Of a DNA stretch of 11,108 nucleotides, positions 1 to 6,165 are shown one piece after another. Under the pieces are notes generated by a model. It was not told the origin of the DNA, searched no databases, and worked only from the letters and a program-made list of their open reading frames with translations. Both the position numbers and the translations under genes were made by a program. This DNA comes from Nitrospinota bacterium (GTDB lineage Bacteria > Nitrospinota_A > UBA7883 > JADGGD01). Location of the stretch: positions 1 to 11,108 of the forward strand of contig JADGCD010000054.1 of assembly GCA_015229165.1 (NCBI GenBank). Direction: 5' to 3'. Numbering within the stretch: the first letter of the stretch is position 1; each line of letters starts with the position of its first letter.

Positions 1-301
1 GCGAGTCGAGCGCGGCCAGCTTGCTGGTGGCGGCGCAGAGAGCCATCATCTCGGTAACCGTCCGCAGGCATTCCGCCAGCGTGATGTCGCCCGCCTTCAT
101 GGCGGTGACGCAATGGGCGATGCACAGGTCTCCTTCCGACTGGCAGATGGCGGCGGCCCGGATGAGGGGGGCGTACTTGTTCGCGCCGGGGGAGTGCATG
201 TCGTGGCCTGCCATGTCGTGTCCCGCGTGGTCGGCGGCCTTGGCGGTGACGGCGGTGAGGGCGACGGCGGAGGCGCCCAGAATCAGGTCGCGTCGGTTCA
301 T
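1..301 (-). CDS. Tat-exported Cys-rich four-helix copper-storage protein (Csp1-like), C-terminus off window
   Basis: Only the first 100 residues are in the window; the gene runs off the left edge. The N-terminus has a twin-arginine signal (MNRRDLILG, then an Ala/Val-rich stretch to about residue 22), pointing to Tat export as a folded protein. A short His/Met-rich segment follows (HAGHDMAGHDMH, residues 25-36), a plausible metal-binding tail. Cysteines at 53, 60, 64, 78 and 89 sit in helical sequence (ICQSEGDLCIAHC, LAECLRTV, MALCAA). This is the pattern of Csp1-type four-helix bundles, which store many Cu(I) ions inside the bundle. The start is ATG at 301 with AGGAG upstream (about 306-310), and a perfect TATAAT lies 35 bp upstream. 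Family assignment is from recognised motifs; the copper role is family knowledge, not shown here. Confidence 0.8.
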   Translation of the reverse strand, partial: MNRRDLILGASAVALTAVTAKAADHAGHDMAGHDMHSPGANKYAPLIRAAAICQSEGDLCIAHCVTAMKAGDITLAECLRTVTEMMALCAATSKLAALDS

Positions 302-335
302 GAATGAACTCCTGCAAGGTTGTGACGATCCGCCC

Positions 336-364
336 ATTATACGCCGGTCGCCGGAAAACAGTAG
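336..364 (-). promoter_or_regulatory. Probable promoter of the Csp1-like gene
   Basis: On the minus strand a consensus TATAAT lies at 341-336, followed by GGG. The expected start of transcription is near 329, giving a leader of about 28 nt that contains AGGAG. No good -35 hexamer is seen; the expected spot overlaps the T-rich tail of the upstream terminator. Confidence 0.5.
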
Positions 365-391
365 AGGCCGACCCCTTGCGGAACCGGCCTC
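355..391 (-). terminator. Intrinsic terminator of the carboxyltransferase gene
   Basis: On the minus strand GAGGCCG (391-385) pairs with CGGCCTC (370-364). The inner GUUCC/GGGGU closes with G-U wobbles around a GCAA (GNRA) tetraloop, making a 12-bp stem, followed by UACUGUUUU. The wobbles pair only in the minus-strand RNA, so the terminator has an orientation: it serves the gene ending at 417. The U-tract is interrupted, so strength is moderate. Confidence 0.65.
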
Positions 392-416
392 CCGTTATCG
401 TCGCTGCCTGTCGTCG

Positions 417-2159
417 TTAACCGATGGTGAGCAGTTCGTCCCCCGCCTGTACCGAGGAGCCTTTCGTCACCGCGATCGACTTGATGACCCCCGACCGGAT
501 GGCGGCCACCGGGTTTTCCATCTTCATCGCTTCGATGATGACCACCGTATCCCCCTCGTTGACCTGCTGCCCCACCGCCACCTCCACCGACCAGATGGCG
601 CCGGAGAGGGGGGAGTTGAGCGGCGTCGCCGAGCCGTCGGACGCCGTATGCGGCGCATGCGCCGCATGCGCCGACGCCCCCGCCGCCAGCGGGTCGATGG
701 TCACGTCGTAGTTCTTCCCGTTGACGGTCACTTTGAAATGGTTGGTCTCCGGCGCGGCGGCGGGCGCCGCCACGGGGGCCGGGGCGGACGCCGGGGTCTT
801 GAACACTTCGAGGGGAGGTTTTCCCCGGTTGGCGATGTATTTCTCCGCCACCTGCGGGAAGAGGGCGAAGATGATGACGTCCTCCTCTTTCTCGATGCCG
901 TGCTTATCTTTAACCTCTTTCTGGAGGCCCTTCCACTCCGGCGCCAGCAGGTCGGCCGGGCGGCAGGTGATCGGCTTCTCGTCGCCGCAGACCTTGGCGA
1001 TCAGCGCCGGGTCGATGGTTCCGGGAACCTTGCCGTACTTTCCGGCGATGACGTCTTTGGCCTCTTTGGACATGACCTTGAACCGCTCCCCCATCAGGAC
1101 GTTGAGCACCGCCTGGGTGCCGACGATCTGGGAGGTAGGGGTGACCAGCGGGGGATAGCCCATGTCCTTGCGGGTCCGGGGCAGCTCTTCCATGACCGCG
1201 GGCAGCTTGTCGTAGGCGTTCTGCTGTTTGAGCTGGCTTTCGAGGTTCGAAAGCATGCCGCCGGGGATCTGGCTTTTCAGGATGTTCACGTCCACCCCGG
1301 TGAAGGCCGAGAGGAACGCCGAGTACTCGTCCCGGACGCTCATGAAGTATTCCGCCACCGGGATCAGCTTGTCCAGGTCGATGCCGGTGTCCCGGTCGGT
1401 CCCGGCCAGGGCCGCCACGATGGTCTCGGTGGGGCTGTGGGAGGTTCCCATGGCCATCGGCGAGATGGCGCAGTCGATGATGTCGACCCCCGCCTCGATG
1501 GCCTTGGTGATGGACATCAGGGCGTAGCCGGAGGTGGTGTGGGTGTGGAGGTGGACCGGGATCTTGACGGTAGCCTTGATCTTGCCGATCAGCTCCGCCG
1601 CCGGATAGGGGGCCAAAAGCCCGGCCATGTCTTTCACGCAGACCGAGTGGCACCCCATGTCTTCGATCCGCTTGGCCATCTCGACGAACATCTGGGTGTT
1701 GTGGACCGGCGAGACGGTATAGGAGATGGTCCCTTGCGCATGTTTGCCGTTCTTGACGACCCGATCGACGGAGGTCTTGATGTTGCGCAGGTCGTTAAGG
1801 GCGTCAAAAATACGGAAGACGTCGATCCCGGCGTCGCAGGAGAGGTCGACGAATTTCTCGACCAGATCGTCGGCGTAATGGCGGTAGCCGACCAGGTTCT
1901 GCCCCCGCAACAGCATCTGGAAGGGGGTCTTGGGCATCACCTTTTTAAGCTGGCGGACCCGGTCCCACGGATCTTCGTTCAGGAAGCGGATGCAGGAGTC
2001 GAAGGTGGCCCCCCCCCACATCTCCACCGACCAGTAGCCGACCTCGTCGATCGCGGCGGCGATGGGGAGCATGTGCTCCAGTTTCATGCGGGTCGCAAGG
2101 AGCGACTGGTGGGCGTCGCGCAGGACGACTTCGGTAATTTTCAGCGGGTTCTTGGCCAT
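417..2159 (-). CDS. Pyruvate carboxylase subunit B / oxaloacetate decarboxylase alpha subunit (biotin carboxyltransferase)
   Basis: A 580-residue two-part enzyme that moves carboxyl between biotin and pyruvate/oxaloacetate. Residues about 8-270 form the TIM-barrel carboxyltransferase. Metal ligands are visible as Asp15 (LRDAHQS), Lys177 (VKDMAG, the carbamylated lysine in relatives), and His205 and His207 (HLHTH). Residues about 290-455 are the PYC/OADA conserved domain. A Pro/Ala linker (about 458-515) leads to a biotinyl domain with EAMKMEN, biotin on Lys546. DTGIDLDKL is typical of stand-alone PycB/OadA. No oadB or oadG, and no biotin carboxylase subunit, lies beside it. It could therefore be PycB (anaplerotic, partner PycA elsewhere) or the decarboxylase alpha subunit; the sequence does not decide. 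The start ATG has AAAAGGGA about 12 nt upstream. Confidence 0.93.
   Translation of the reverse strand: MAKNPLKITEVVLRDAHQSLLATRMKLEHMLPIAAAIDEVGYWSVEMWGGATFDSCIRFLNEDPWDRVRQLKKVMPKTPFQMLLRGQNLVGYRHYADDLVEKFVDLSCDAGIDVFRIFDALNDLRNIKTSVDRVVKNGKHAQGTISYTVSPVHNTQMFVEMAKRIEDMGCHSVCVKDMAGLLAPYPAAELIGKIKATVKIPVHLHTHTTSGYALMSITKAIEAGVDIIDCAISPMAMGTSHSPTETIVAALAGTDRDTGIDLDKLIPVAEYFMSVRDEYSAFLSAFTGVDVNILKSQIPGGMLSNLESQLKQQNAYDKLPAVMEELPRTRKDMGYPPLVTPTSQIVGTQAVLNVLMGERFKVMSKEAKDVIAGKYGKVPGTIDPALIAKVCGDEKPITCRPADLLAPEWKGLQKEVKDKHGIEKEEDVIIFALFPQVAEKYIANRGKPPLEVFKTPASAPAPVAAPAAAPETNHFKVTVNGKNYDVTIDPLAAGASAHAAHAPHTASDGSATPLNSPLSGAIWSVEVAVGQQVNEGDTVVIIEAMKMENPVAAIRSGVIKSIAVTKGSSVQAGDELLTIG
648..667. repeat. 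20-bp perfect palindrome in the biotin-domain linker
   Basis: ATGCGGCGCA/TGCGCCGCAT is fully self-complementary and lies next to a repeated GCATGCGCC unit. On the minus strand it encodes the AHAAHAPH part of the flexible linker (about residues 497-504). It is probably a low-complexity expansion inside a hinge rather than a regulatory site. Confidence 0.6.
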
Positions 2160-2240
2160 GACGATACTGATCCCTTTTCAACTGGCGTTTGTACGGCGCG
2201 GGCGCCGAAATCAGTGTGAAAGCCGGAAAACAAGAGCCCG

Positions 2241-2269
2241 ATTATGGCACAGGAGGGGGGCATAGTCCA
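2241..2269 (-). promoter_or_regulatory. Candidate promoter of the carboxyltransferase gene
   Basis: On the minus strand TGGACT (2269-2264) and CATAAT (2246-2241) are 17 bp apart, matching sigma-70 hexamers at 4/6 and 5/6. The leader would be about 75 nt. The stretch 2160-2318 otherwise shows no gene. Confidence 0.35.
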
Positions 2270-2318
2270 CCATCCGCCGGTCGGACCGGGGACGCCGGGC
2301 CGCAGACCATCCCCCGGC

Positions 2319-3026
2319 CTACTCCACCACCCCCCACGAGAGGAACGAATCCCACGGGTGGCGCCGCAGCGACAGTTTTCCGAGGCCGATTCTCTCCATG
2401 ACCGCCCGCGTCTCGCCGGGACAGGAGGGGGCGTTGATCTCGTCGAAGACGACGACGGCGCCCTTGGGCATCCGGGGATAGAAGGCGTCGAGCGCGGCGG
2501 CCGTGGCCTCGTAGGTGTTGCAGTCGAGGTTGAGGAGCCGCACCACCGTCTCCGGGTGGGCGTCGATATAGGCTGCGGCGGTTTTGCGCAGGTCGCCCCG
2601 CACCAGCTCGATCCGGGGGATATGGCCGATCCACCGGTTCCGGTCGTAGAGCGCCGCCCCGTCGGTCAGCTCCTTCACCGGGCCATCGTCGGGGAAGAGG
2701 TCGAACCCGACGATCTTCCCGGTATGGTTGAGCGGTTCAAAGATGGCCGACAACTGCGCCCAGGTGAAAAGCCCCTGCCCGAGCAGCACACCCGCCTCCA
2801 CCATGATTCCGGGAACCGGCAGGGCCAGCTTGAACACCTCGTACCGGGCCAGAAACCGGGTGAGGGTCTGGCGGGGAACGTAACGCGCGAAGGTGGCCAG
2901 CTTGTCGTAGGCCGAGCCGGAGGAAGCGCCGAAATAGGCGTCCAGATCGGCCCGCCATCGGGCTTCGTCGGGGCGTTGGGTGGCCGGGTAGGCGCCGTGG
3001 GCGGTCGGGTCGGCGGGGTCGGTCAT
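2319..3026 (-). CDS. TylF/MycF-type class I SAM-dependent O-methyltransferase
   Basis: A 235-residue methyltransferase of the macrocin-O-methyltransferase (TylF) family, which methylates sugar hydroxyls in antibiotics and, in many bacteria, surface glycans. The SAM-binding loop is VEAGVLLGQGL (Glu77 to about residue 87), followed by IVGFD with Asp109, which would contact the ribose. The family's metal/catalytic acidic pair is visible at Asp168 (LLNLDCNTYEAT) and Asp195-Glu196 (VVFDEIN). PGETRAV (about 203-209) is also typical. The start ATG has AAAGGAG 5 nt upstream. Its TATAAT overlaps the stop codon of the repressor gene upstream, 28 bp away. No glycan or antibiotic genes lie nearby, so the substrate is unknown. 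Confidence 0.82.
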   Translation of the reverse strand: MTDPADPTAHGAYPATQRPDEARWRADLDAYFGASSGSAYDKLATFARYVPRQTLTRFLARYEVFKLALPVPGIMVEAGVLLGQGLFTWAQLSAIFEPLNHTGKIVGFDLFPDDGPVKELTDGAALYDRNRWIGHIPRIELVRGDLRKTAAAYIDAHPETVVRLLNLDCNTYEATAAALDAFYPRMPKGAVVVFDEINAPSCPGETRAVMERIGLGKLSLRRHPWDSFLSWGVVE

Positions 3027-3053
3027 GGGGCTCCTTTCGGGGATGCGAACCCC

Positions 3054-3059
3054 ATTATA
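3054..3059 (-). promoter_or_regulatory. TATAAT -10 box overlapping the repressor stop codon
   Basis: A consensus TATAAT followed by GGGG on the minus strand includes the TAA stop of the repressor gene (3057-3055). It is correctly placed to give a short leader (about 20 nt) with AAAGGAG for the methyltransferase. No clear -35 is seen. Confidence 0.4.
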
Positions 3060-3792
3060 TGATCCTCCCCTCGAAGTTGCGCCAGGCGCCGATGATGAGG
3101 CCGACCAGCGGGTTCTCCACCTCCCGCAAATCGACGCTGCGTATCCGCTCGGCCTGGTTGAGGGGGATGAGGAAAAGACGCGGCCCTTCCCGCTGGACCA
3201 TCTTGGCGGTGATTCCGGCCCCGTCGAAAACGGCGTAGATCTTCTTTTCCACGATCGCCTCCCGGTCGATGTCCCGGTCGATGACCACGATGTCCCCTTC
3301 GTTGAGGTGGGGGACCATCGACTCCCCCGCCACCCGGCAGGCGATGAGGTTGCGCGACGCGCCGGTTTGCTTAAGCACCCGGACGTGAAGCAGGATGTGG
3401 TCGATGATATGTTCGTCGGCGATGATCGCCTCCCCGGCGGCGATCTTCCCTTCGGTCAGCGGCACCGAGAGAAACTCCTCCCCGTCCGGCTCTGCCAGCG
3501 AGCGCCGGTCCACCGCTCGGGAGGGACGCAGGTTCACGTTCATCTTCCCCTGGTCGACCAGATCGGGGGGAAGGGGGCGCCCCAGCAGGAGCCGCCCCAA
3601 ATCCATGGGCCCGGCCTTGGCGATCCTCAGCAGGGTGTCGATGTCGGGGATTCGCTCCCCCGCTTCGTAGGCTTTCACCGACGTGTGGGAGACGCCGACG
3701 AGGGCGCCGAACTCCATGAGGGTCCGTTTCCCCCGAATGGTCTTGATCCGCCGGGCCAGCCCTTCCCGGTCAACGACGCTGCGCTTGTCCAT
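3055..3792 (-). CDS. LexA/CI-like repressor: XRE HTH plus S24 self-cleavage domain
   Basis: A 245-residue transcriptional repressor. Residues about 11-65 are an XRE/Cro-CI helix-turn-helix (MEFGALVGVSHTSVKAYEAGERIP). The C-terminal half is an S24 (LexA/CI/UmuD) domain. It keeps the Ala119-Gly120 scissile bond in GKIAAGEAII, strikingly like LexA's site, the nucleophile Ser158 (GESMVPHLNEGD) and general-base Lys197 (ITAKMV). Spacings (39 and 39 residues) are close to those of LexA, so RecA-stimulated autocleavage is likely. The gene is divergent from a small HTH gene across a 20-bp palindrome, and its own promoter starts inside that palindrome, implying autorepression. No phage structural genes or integrase are visible. 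It is not LexA itself, since LexA's winged helix is absent. Confidence 0.9.
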   Translation of the reverse strand: MDKRSVVDREGLARRIKTIRGKRTLMEFGALVGVSHTSVKAYEAGERIPDIDTLLRIAKAGPMDLGRLLLGRPLPPDLVDQGKMNVNLRPSRAVDRRSLAEPDGEEFLSVPLTEGKIAAGEAIIADEHIIDHILLHVRVLKQTGASRNLIACRVAGESMVPHLNEGDIVVIDRDIDREAIVEKKIYAVFDGAGITAKMVQREGPRLFLIPLNQAERIRSVDLREVENPLVGLIIGAWRNFEGRII

Positions 3793-3808
3793 AAACGTGA
3801 AAATCCTG

Positions 3809-3844
3809 TTGACAATTAACGTTTGCGTTAATTACGATTCTAAT
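3809..3844 (+). promoter_or_regulatory. Divergent promoter of the small HTH gene
   Basis: A perfect TTGACA lies at 3809-3814, with TACGAT 18 bp downstream (3833-3838). An alternative is TTAACG (3816-3821) with TCTAAT (3839-3844) at 17 bp. Either overlaps the operator. Predicted starts at about 3845-3851 leave almost no leader for an ATG at 3859, which favours the GTG start at 3904. Confidence 0.5.
3814..3833. promoter_or_regulatory. 20-bp operator palindrome between divergent repressor and HTH genes
   Basis: AATTAACG and CGTTAATT form perfect 8-bp arms around TTTG. The site lies between the plus-strand -35 and -10 and over the predicted transcription start of the repressor, so one bound dimer could block both promoters. 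A further half-site-like TAAACG is at 3793-3798. It is the obvious binding site for the repressor; this is inference. Confidence 0.7.
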
Positions 3845-3865
3845 GTGTAGAGGGGCGGATGGCAA
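3837..3865 (-). promoter_or_regulatory. Promoter of the repressor gene
   Basis: On the minus strand TTGCCA (3865-3860) and TAGAAT (3842-3837) are 17 bp apart, each matching sigma-70 at 5/6. The predicted start near 3830 falls inside the operator palindrome. Confidence 0.6.
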
Positions 3866-3903
3866 GCCCAAAGGGAGTGGCGTTAAAACAAGGAGACCAT
3901 GCG

Positions 3904-4131
3904 GTGGTGAACATGAATAAATCGACCGGCCAAGGGGAGCCGACCGTGGCGCCGACGGGGGGAAAGCGGCGCTTTTACACGACGTCGCAATTGATGAGCC
4001 GGTGGGGGGTGTCGGCGCCGACGGTGATCCGGCTCATCGAGGAGGGGAGCCTGACCGGCCTCAAGATCAGGGGGGTCTACCGGGTAGACCGGGGGTCGGT
4101 GGAGGCGTACGAAAAGAAGGTGGCGTTCTGA
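3904..4131 (+). CDS. Small excisionase/MerR-type helix-turn-helix DNA-binding protein
   Basis: The conserved part, RRFYTTSQLMSRWGVSAPTV followed by IRLIEEGSLTGLKIRGVYRVDRGSVEAY, is a winged HTH of the excisionase/MerR-like HTH_17 type that binds DNA through the Trp-Gly-Val turn and a short wing. I prefer GTG 3904 (75 aa) because AAGGAG (3890-3895) sits 8 nt upstream and the promoter would start only about 8 nt before the alternative ATG at 3859. That start would give 90 aa with an unconserved 15-residue extension and a weaker GAGG site. Divergent pairing with a CI-like repressor across a shared operator suggests it is the induced partner: an activator, antirepressor or recombination directionality factor. 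No integrase is present, so the role is open. Confidence 0.75.
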   Translation: MVNMNKSTGQGEPTVAPTGGKRRFYTTSQLMSRWGVSAPTVIRLIEEGSLTGLKIRGVYRVDRGSVEAYEKKVAF

Positions 4132-4147
4132 TTCGATGGCGCCAAAA

Positions 4148-4156
4148 TGGTATAAT
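4148..4156 (+). promoter_or_regulatory. Extended -10 promoter of the ATC-start gene
   Basis: TGGTATAAT is a consensus extended -10 (TGn plus TATAAT). The start of transcription would be near 4163, about 16 nt before a strong GGGAGGA (4179-4185). No -35 is needed for this class, and none is clear. An in-frame TAA within this box shows that translation of the next gene cannot begin further upstream. Confidence 0.55.
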
Positions 4157-4191
4157 CCGTTTCGCTCTGTCCGAAACCGGGAGGAACTGTC

Positions 4192-4554
4192 ATCGAAGCG
4201 CATACGCCGGGGGCCATCCAGGATTACCTGCGAGAGCTGGTCGCCGCCACCGACACCTTCGACCGGACGTTCGACGGTGAAGGGGAGCGGGTCGACCCGA
4301 AGGCGCTCCTGGACTACGCCGCCCGCGTGCGGGAGTTGTGCCTGCGGCTCAACGAAGACTACGCCCCCGACGAGGGACGCTCCCGCCTGATCGAGAAGTT
4401 CTTCGCCCACTGGAACAATCTGGTGTTCGGCGTGATGTACACCGAAGAGACACAACGCAAGAACGGGACGCTCTCCGCGCGGCAACGGCGCATCCTGTCG
4501 ATCACGATCAGCGAAATCCGCGACTACGCCGAACGGTTCGGCGCCCGCCCCTGA
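4192..4554 (+). CDS. Unrecognised 120-aa helical protein with apparent ATC start codon
   Basis: The open frame runs from a TAA at 4153 to TGA at 4552-4554, but has no ATG, GTG or TTG before GTG 4327, which would remove the first 45 residues. GGAGG at 4180-4184 stands 7 nt before ATC 4192, and an extended -10 lies just upstream, so promoter, Shine-Dalgarno and ATC line up. The predicted product begins (M)IEAHTPGAIQDYLRELVA and ends in SEIRDYAERFGARP. It is rich in Glu, Arg, Leu and Asp, probably all-helical and cytosolic, with no signal or membrane span. I do not recognise the family. GTC 4189 is a less likely start, and the 75-aa form from 4327 lacks a ribosome site. A sequencing error that destroyed an ATG cannot be excluded. 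Confidence 0.65.
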   Translation: MEAHTPGAIQDYLRELVAATDTFDRTFDGEGERVDPKALLDYAARVRELCLRLNEDYAPDEGRSRLIEKFFAHWNNLVFGVMYTEETQRKNGTLSARQRRILSITISEIRDYAERFGARP

Positions 4555-4570
4555 CCGGCCTCTGCCGGTC
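4553..4570 (+). other. 7-bp hairpin at the stop codon
   Basis: GACCGGC and GCCGGTC pair around CTCT, starting at the TGA stop. No T-run follows, so it is a minor 3' structure ahead of the stronger hairpin at 4595. Confidence 0.45.
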
Positions 4571-4594
4571 CTCCCGCCATTCCCCTTTGGCCCG

Positions 4595-4624
4595 GCCCCT
4601 GTGCGGGCAGGGGGGGCTATTTTT
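4595..4624 (+). terminator. Terminator between convergent genes
   Basis: CCCCTG (4596-4601) and CAGGGG (4608-4613) form a GC stem followed on the plus strand by GCTATTTTT. The T-run (4620-4624) lies inside the last codons of pyrF, so the two convergent genes share this DNA. On the minus strand no T-run follows. Confidence 0.55.
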
Positions 4625-5354
4625 GGGTAGCGCTGGCCGGAGAGGCCATTTCGGCGAGGATCTTTTGGGCGGCGGCGGCCGGGTCTTTGCTCGCCGTGAT
4701 CGGGCGCCCCACCACCAGATAGTCGCACCCCTTGGCCAAGGCCTCACCCGGCGTCATCACCCGGGCCTGATCGTTCTTCGCCGCCCATGCGGGGCGGACC
4801 CCCGGCGTGACCGTGACGAACCGGTCGCCACAGATTCCCTTGATGTCCGCCGCCTCCTGCGGCGACGACACCGCCCCGTCCAGCCCGCACCGGGCCGCCA
4901 TCCGGGCCAGGTGGACCGCCAGCATCCGGGGGGTCGCGTCGATCCCCAACTCCATCAGTTCCTGCTGCGTCATTGACGTCAGCGTCGTCACCGCCACCAG
5001 CAGGCACCGGTTCGCCCCCTGCGCCACCGCCTCGTCCCGCCCCTTCACCGCCTCGGTCATCATCCCCGTTCCGCCGAGCGCGTGGACGTTGACCATGTCG
5101 GCGCCCACCAGAACGGCGGCCTTCACCGCCCGGCGGACGGTGGTCGGGATGTCGTGGTATTTGAGGTCGAGGAATATCTTGCGCGCCCCGGCGGCCCGGA
5201 TCCGGCGGACCCCTTCCGGCCCGGACAGCGTGAACAGCTCTTTGCCCACCTTGAACCAGCCCACCGTGCCCGCCAGCTTTTTCACCAGCGTTTCGGCGGC
5301 TTCCAGGGTGTCGGTGTCGAGGGCGACGACGAGACGGTCGGCGGCGAGGGTCAT
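4617..5354 (-). CDS. pyrF: Orotidine 5'-phosphate decarboxylase
   Basis: Last step of de novo UMP synthesis, decarboxylating OMP in the cytosol. The 245-residue length is normal for the bacterial enzyme. The TIM-barrel signatures are all present: RLVVALD at the N-terminus, the catalytic DxKxxD as Asp63-Lys65-Asp68 (LDLKYHDIP), the TPGVRP phosphate loop and DYLVVGRPIT near the C-terminus. The start is ATG 5354, one base after the TGA of tatC, so translation is probably coupled. A longer frame to 5408 would only add sequence antisense to nothing conserved and would overlap tatC. It is the last gene of the DUF72-tatC-pyrF operon. Confidence 0.97.
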   Translation of the reverse strand: MTLAADRLVVALDTDTLEAAETLVKKLAGTVGWFKVGKELFTLSGPEGVRRIRAAGARKIFLDLKYHDIPTTVRRAVKAAVLVGADMVNVHALGGTGMMTEAVKGRDEAVAQGANRCLLVAVTTLTSMTQQELMELGIDATPRMLAVHLARMAARCGLDGAVSSPQEAADIKGICGDRFVTVTPGVRPAWAAKNDQARVMTPGEALAKGCDYLVVGRPITASKDPAAAAQKILAEMASPASATQK

Positions 5355-5355
5355 G

Positions 5356-6165
5356 TCAGTTCTCTTCGGAAGCGGCCTGCCGGGGCCGGGCCATGATACG
5401 GGCGACAATGATCGACAACTCGTACAGGATAACCATCGGCACGGCCATGATCAACTGGCTGAACACGTCCGGCGGCGTCAGGATGGCCCCGACGACGAAA
5501 CAGCCGACCACCACATAGGGGCGAATGTGGGCCAGCTTCTGCGGCGTCACCAGCCCGATCCGGGCCAGCAGAACCACCACCACCGGCATCTCGAAAACGA
5601 TCCCGAACGCCAGCGTCATCTTCACCACGAACGAAAGGTAATAGTCCACCGTGGTCTGGGACAGAATCTGGTCCCCGGCGAAGGTCAGCAGGAAGTCGAG
5701 CCCGTAGGGAAGGACGACGAAATAGCAGAACGCCCCCCCCCCGACGAAGAAAAGGCTCCCCATCACCACGAACCAGCCGGTGTAGCGCCGCTCCACCGCC
5801 AAAAGCCCCGGCGCCACGAACTCCCACGCATGGTAGAGAAGGACCGGCATGGCCACCGCCACGGCGGCGTAGAAGCTGACCTGCATGTAGGCGAAAAACG
5901 CCTCCCCCGGCGCGATGGCGATGAGGGGATGATCCCCCAGCGGGAGGCGAACCAGCGCGAAGAGGGTGTCGGCGAAACTCCAGAAGAGCACGAACAGCGC
6001 GAAGACCGTGGTGGCGCAGTAGATCAGCCGCCAGCGAAGCTCCTCCAGATGGCCGGTGAGGGGAAGCTGCTCCCCCTCCCCCAGACGCCGCAGCTTCGGA
6101 CGGGCCCGGGGAGGGGTCGGTTCCTCTTGGCCGGGGAGGGAGGGGGTCGCGCCCGGATCGCTCAT
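5356..6165 (-). CDS. tatC: Sec-independent (twin-arginine) protein translocase subunit TatC
   Basis: Core receptor of the Tat system in the cytoplasmic membrane, which recognises the twin-arginine signal. The 269-residue protein has six hydrophobic spans between about 46 and 256. Family motifs are clear: HLEELRWRL (39-47), EFVAPGL with Phe117 and AVERR with Glu125 (the signal-binding positions), FCYFVVLP, and ILTPPDVFSQ (228-237). The Pro/Arg-rich N-terminal extension of about 36 residues before HLEEL is longer than in E. coli. The start overlaps the upstream DUF72 stop by ATGA (6162-6165). No tatA or tatB is in the window. A Tat substrate, the Csp1-like protein, is encoded 5 kb away. Confidence 0.97.
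   Translation of the reverse strand: MSDPGATPSLPGQEEPTPPRARPKLRRLGEGEQLPLTGHLEELRWRLIYCATTVFALFVLFWSFADTLFALVRLPLGDHPLIAIAPGEAFFAYMQVSFYAAVAVAMPVLLYHAWEFVAPGLLAVERRYTGWFVVMGSLFFVGGGAFCYFVVLPYGLDFLLTFAGDQILSQTTVDYYLSFVVKMTLAFGIVFEMPVVVVLLARIGLVTPQKLAHIRPYVVVGCFVVGAILTPPDVFSQLIMAVPMVILYELSIIVARIMARPRQAASEEN

Noticed and set aside
21..2219. A very long plus-strand open frame opposite the carboxyltransferase
   Set aside because: It is antisense to a clear PycB/OadA gene; its low-complexity Arg/His/Asp/Gly-rich translation is the usual shadow of GC-rich coding DNA.
3055..4131. Complete prophage or integrative element
   Set aside because: Only the repressor and HTH pair is present; there is no integrase, att repeat, or structural gene in the window.
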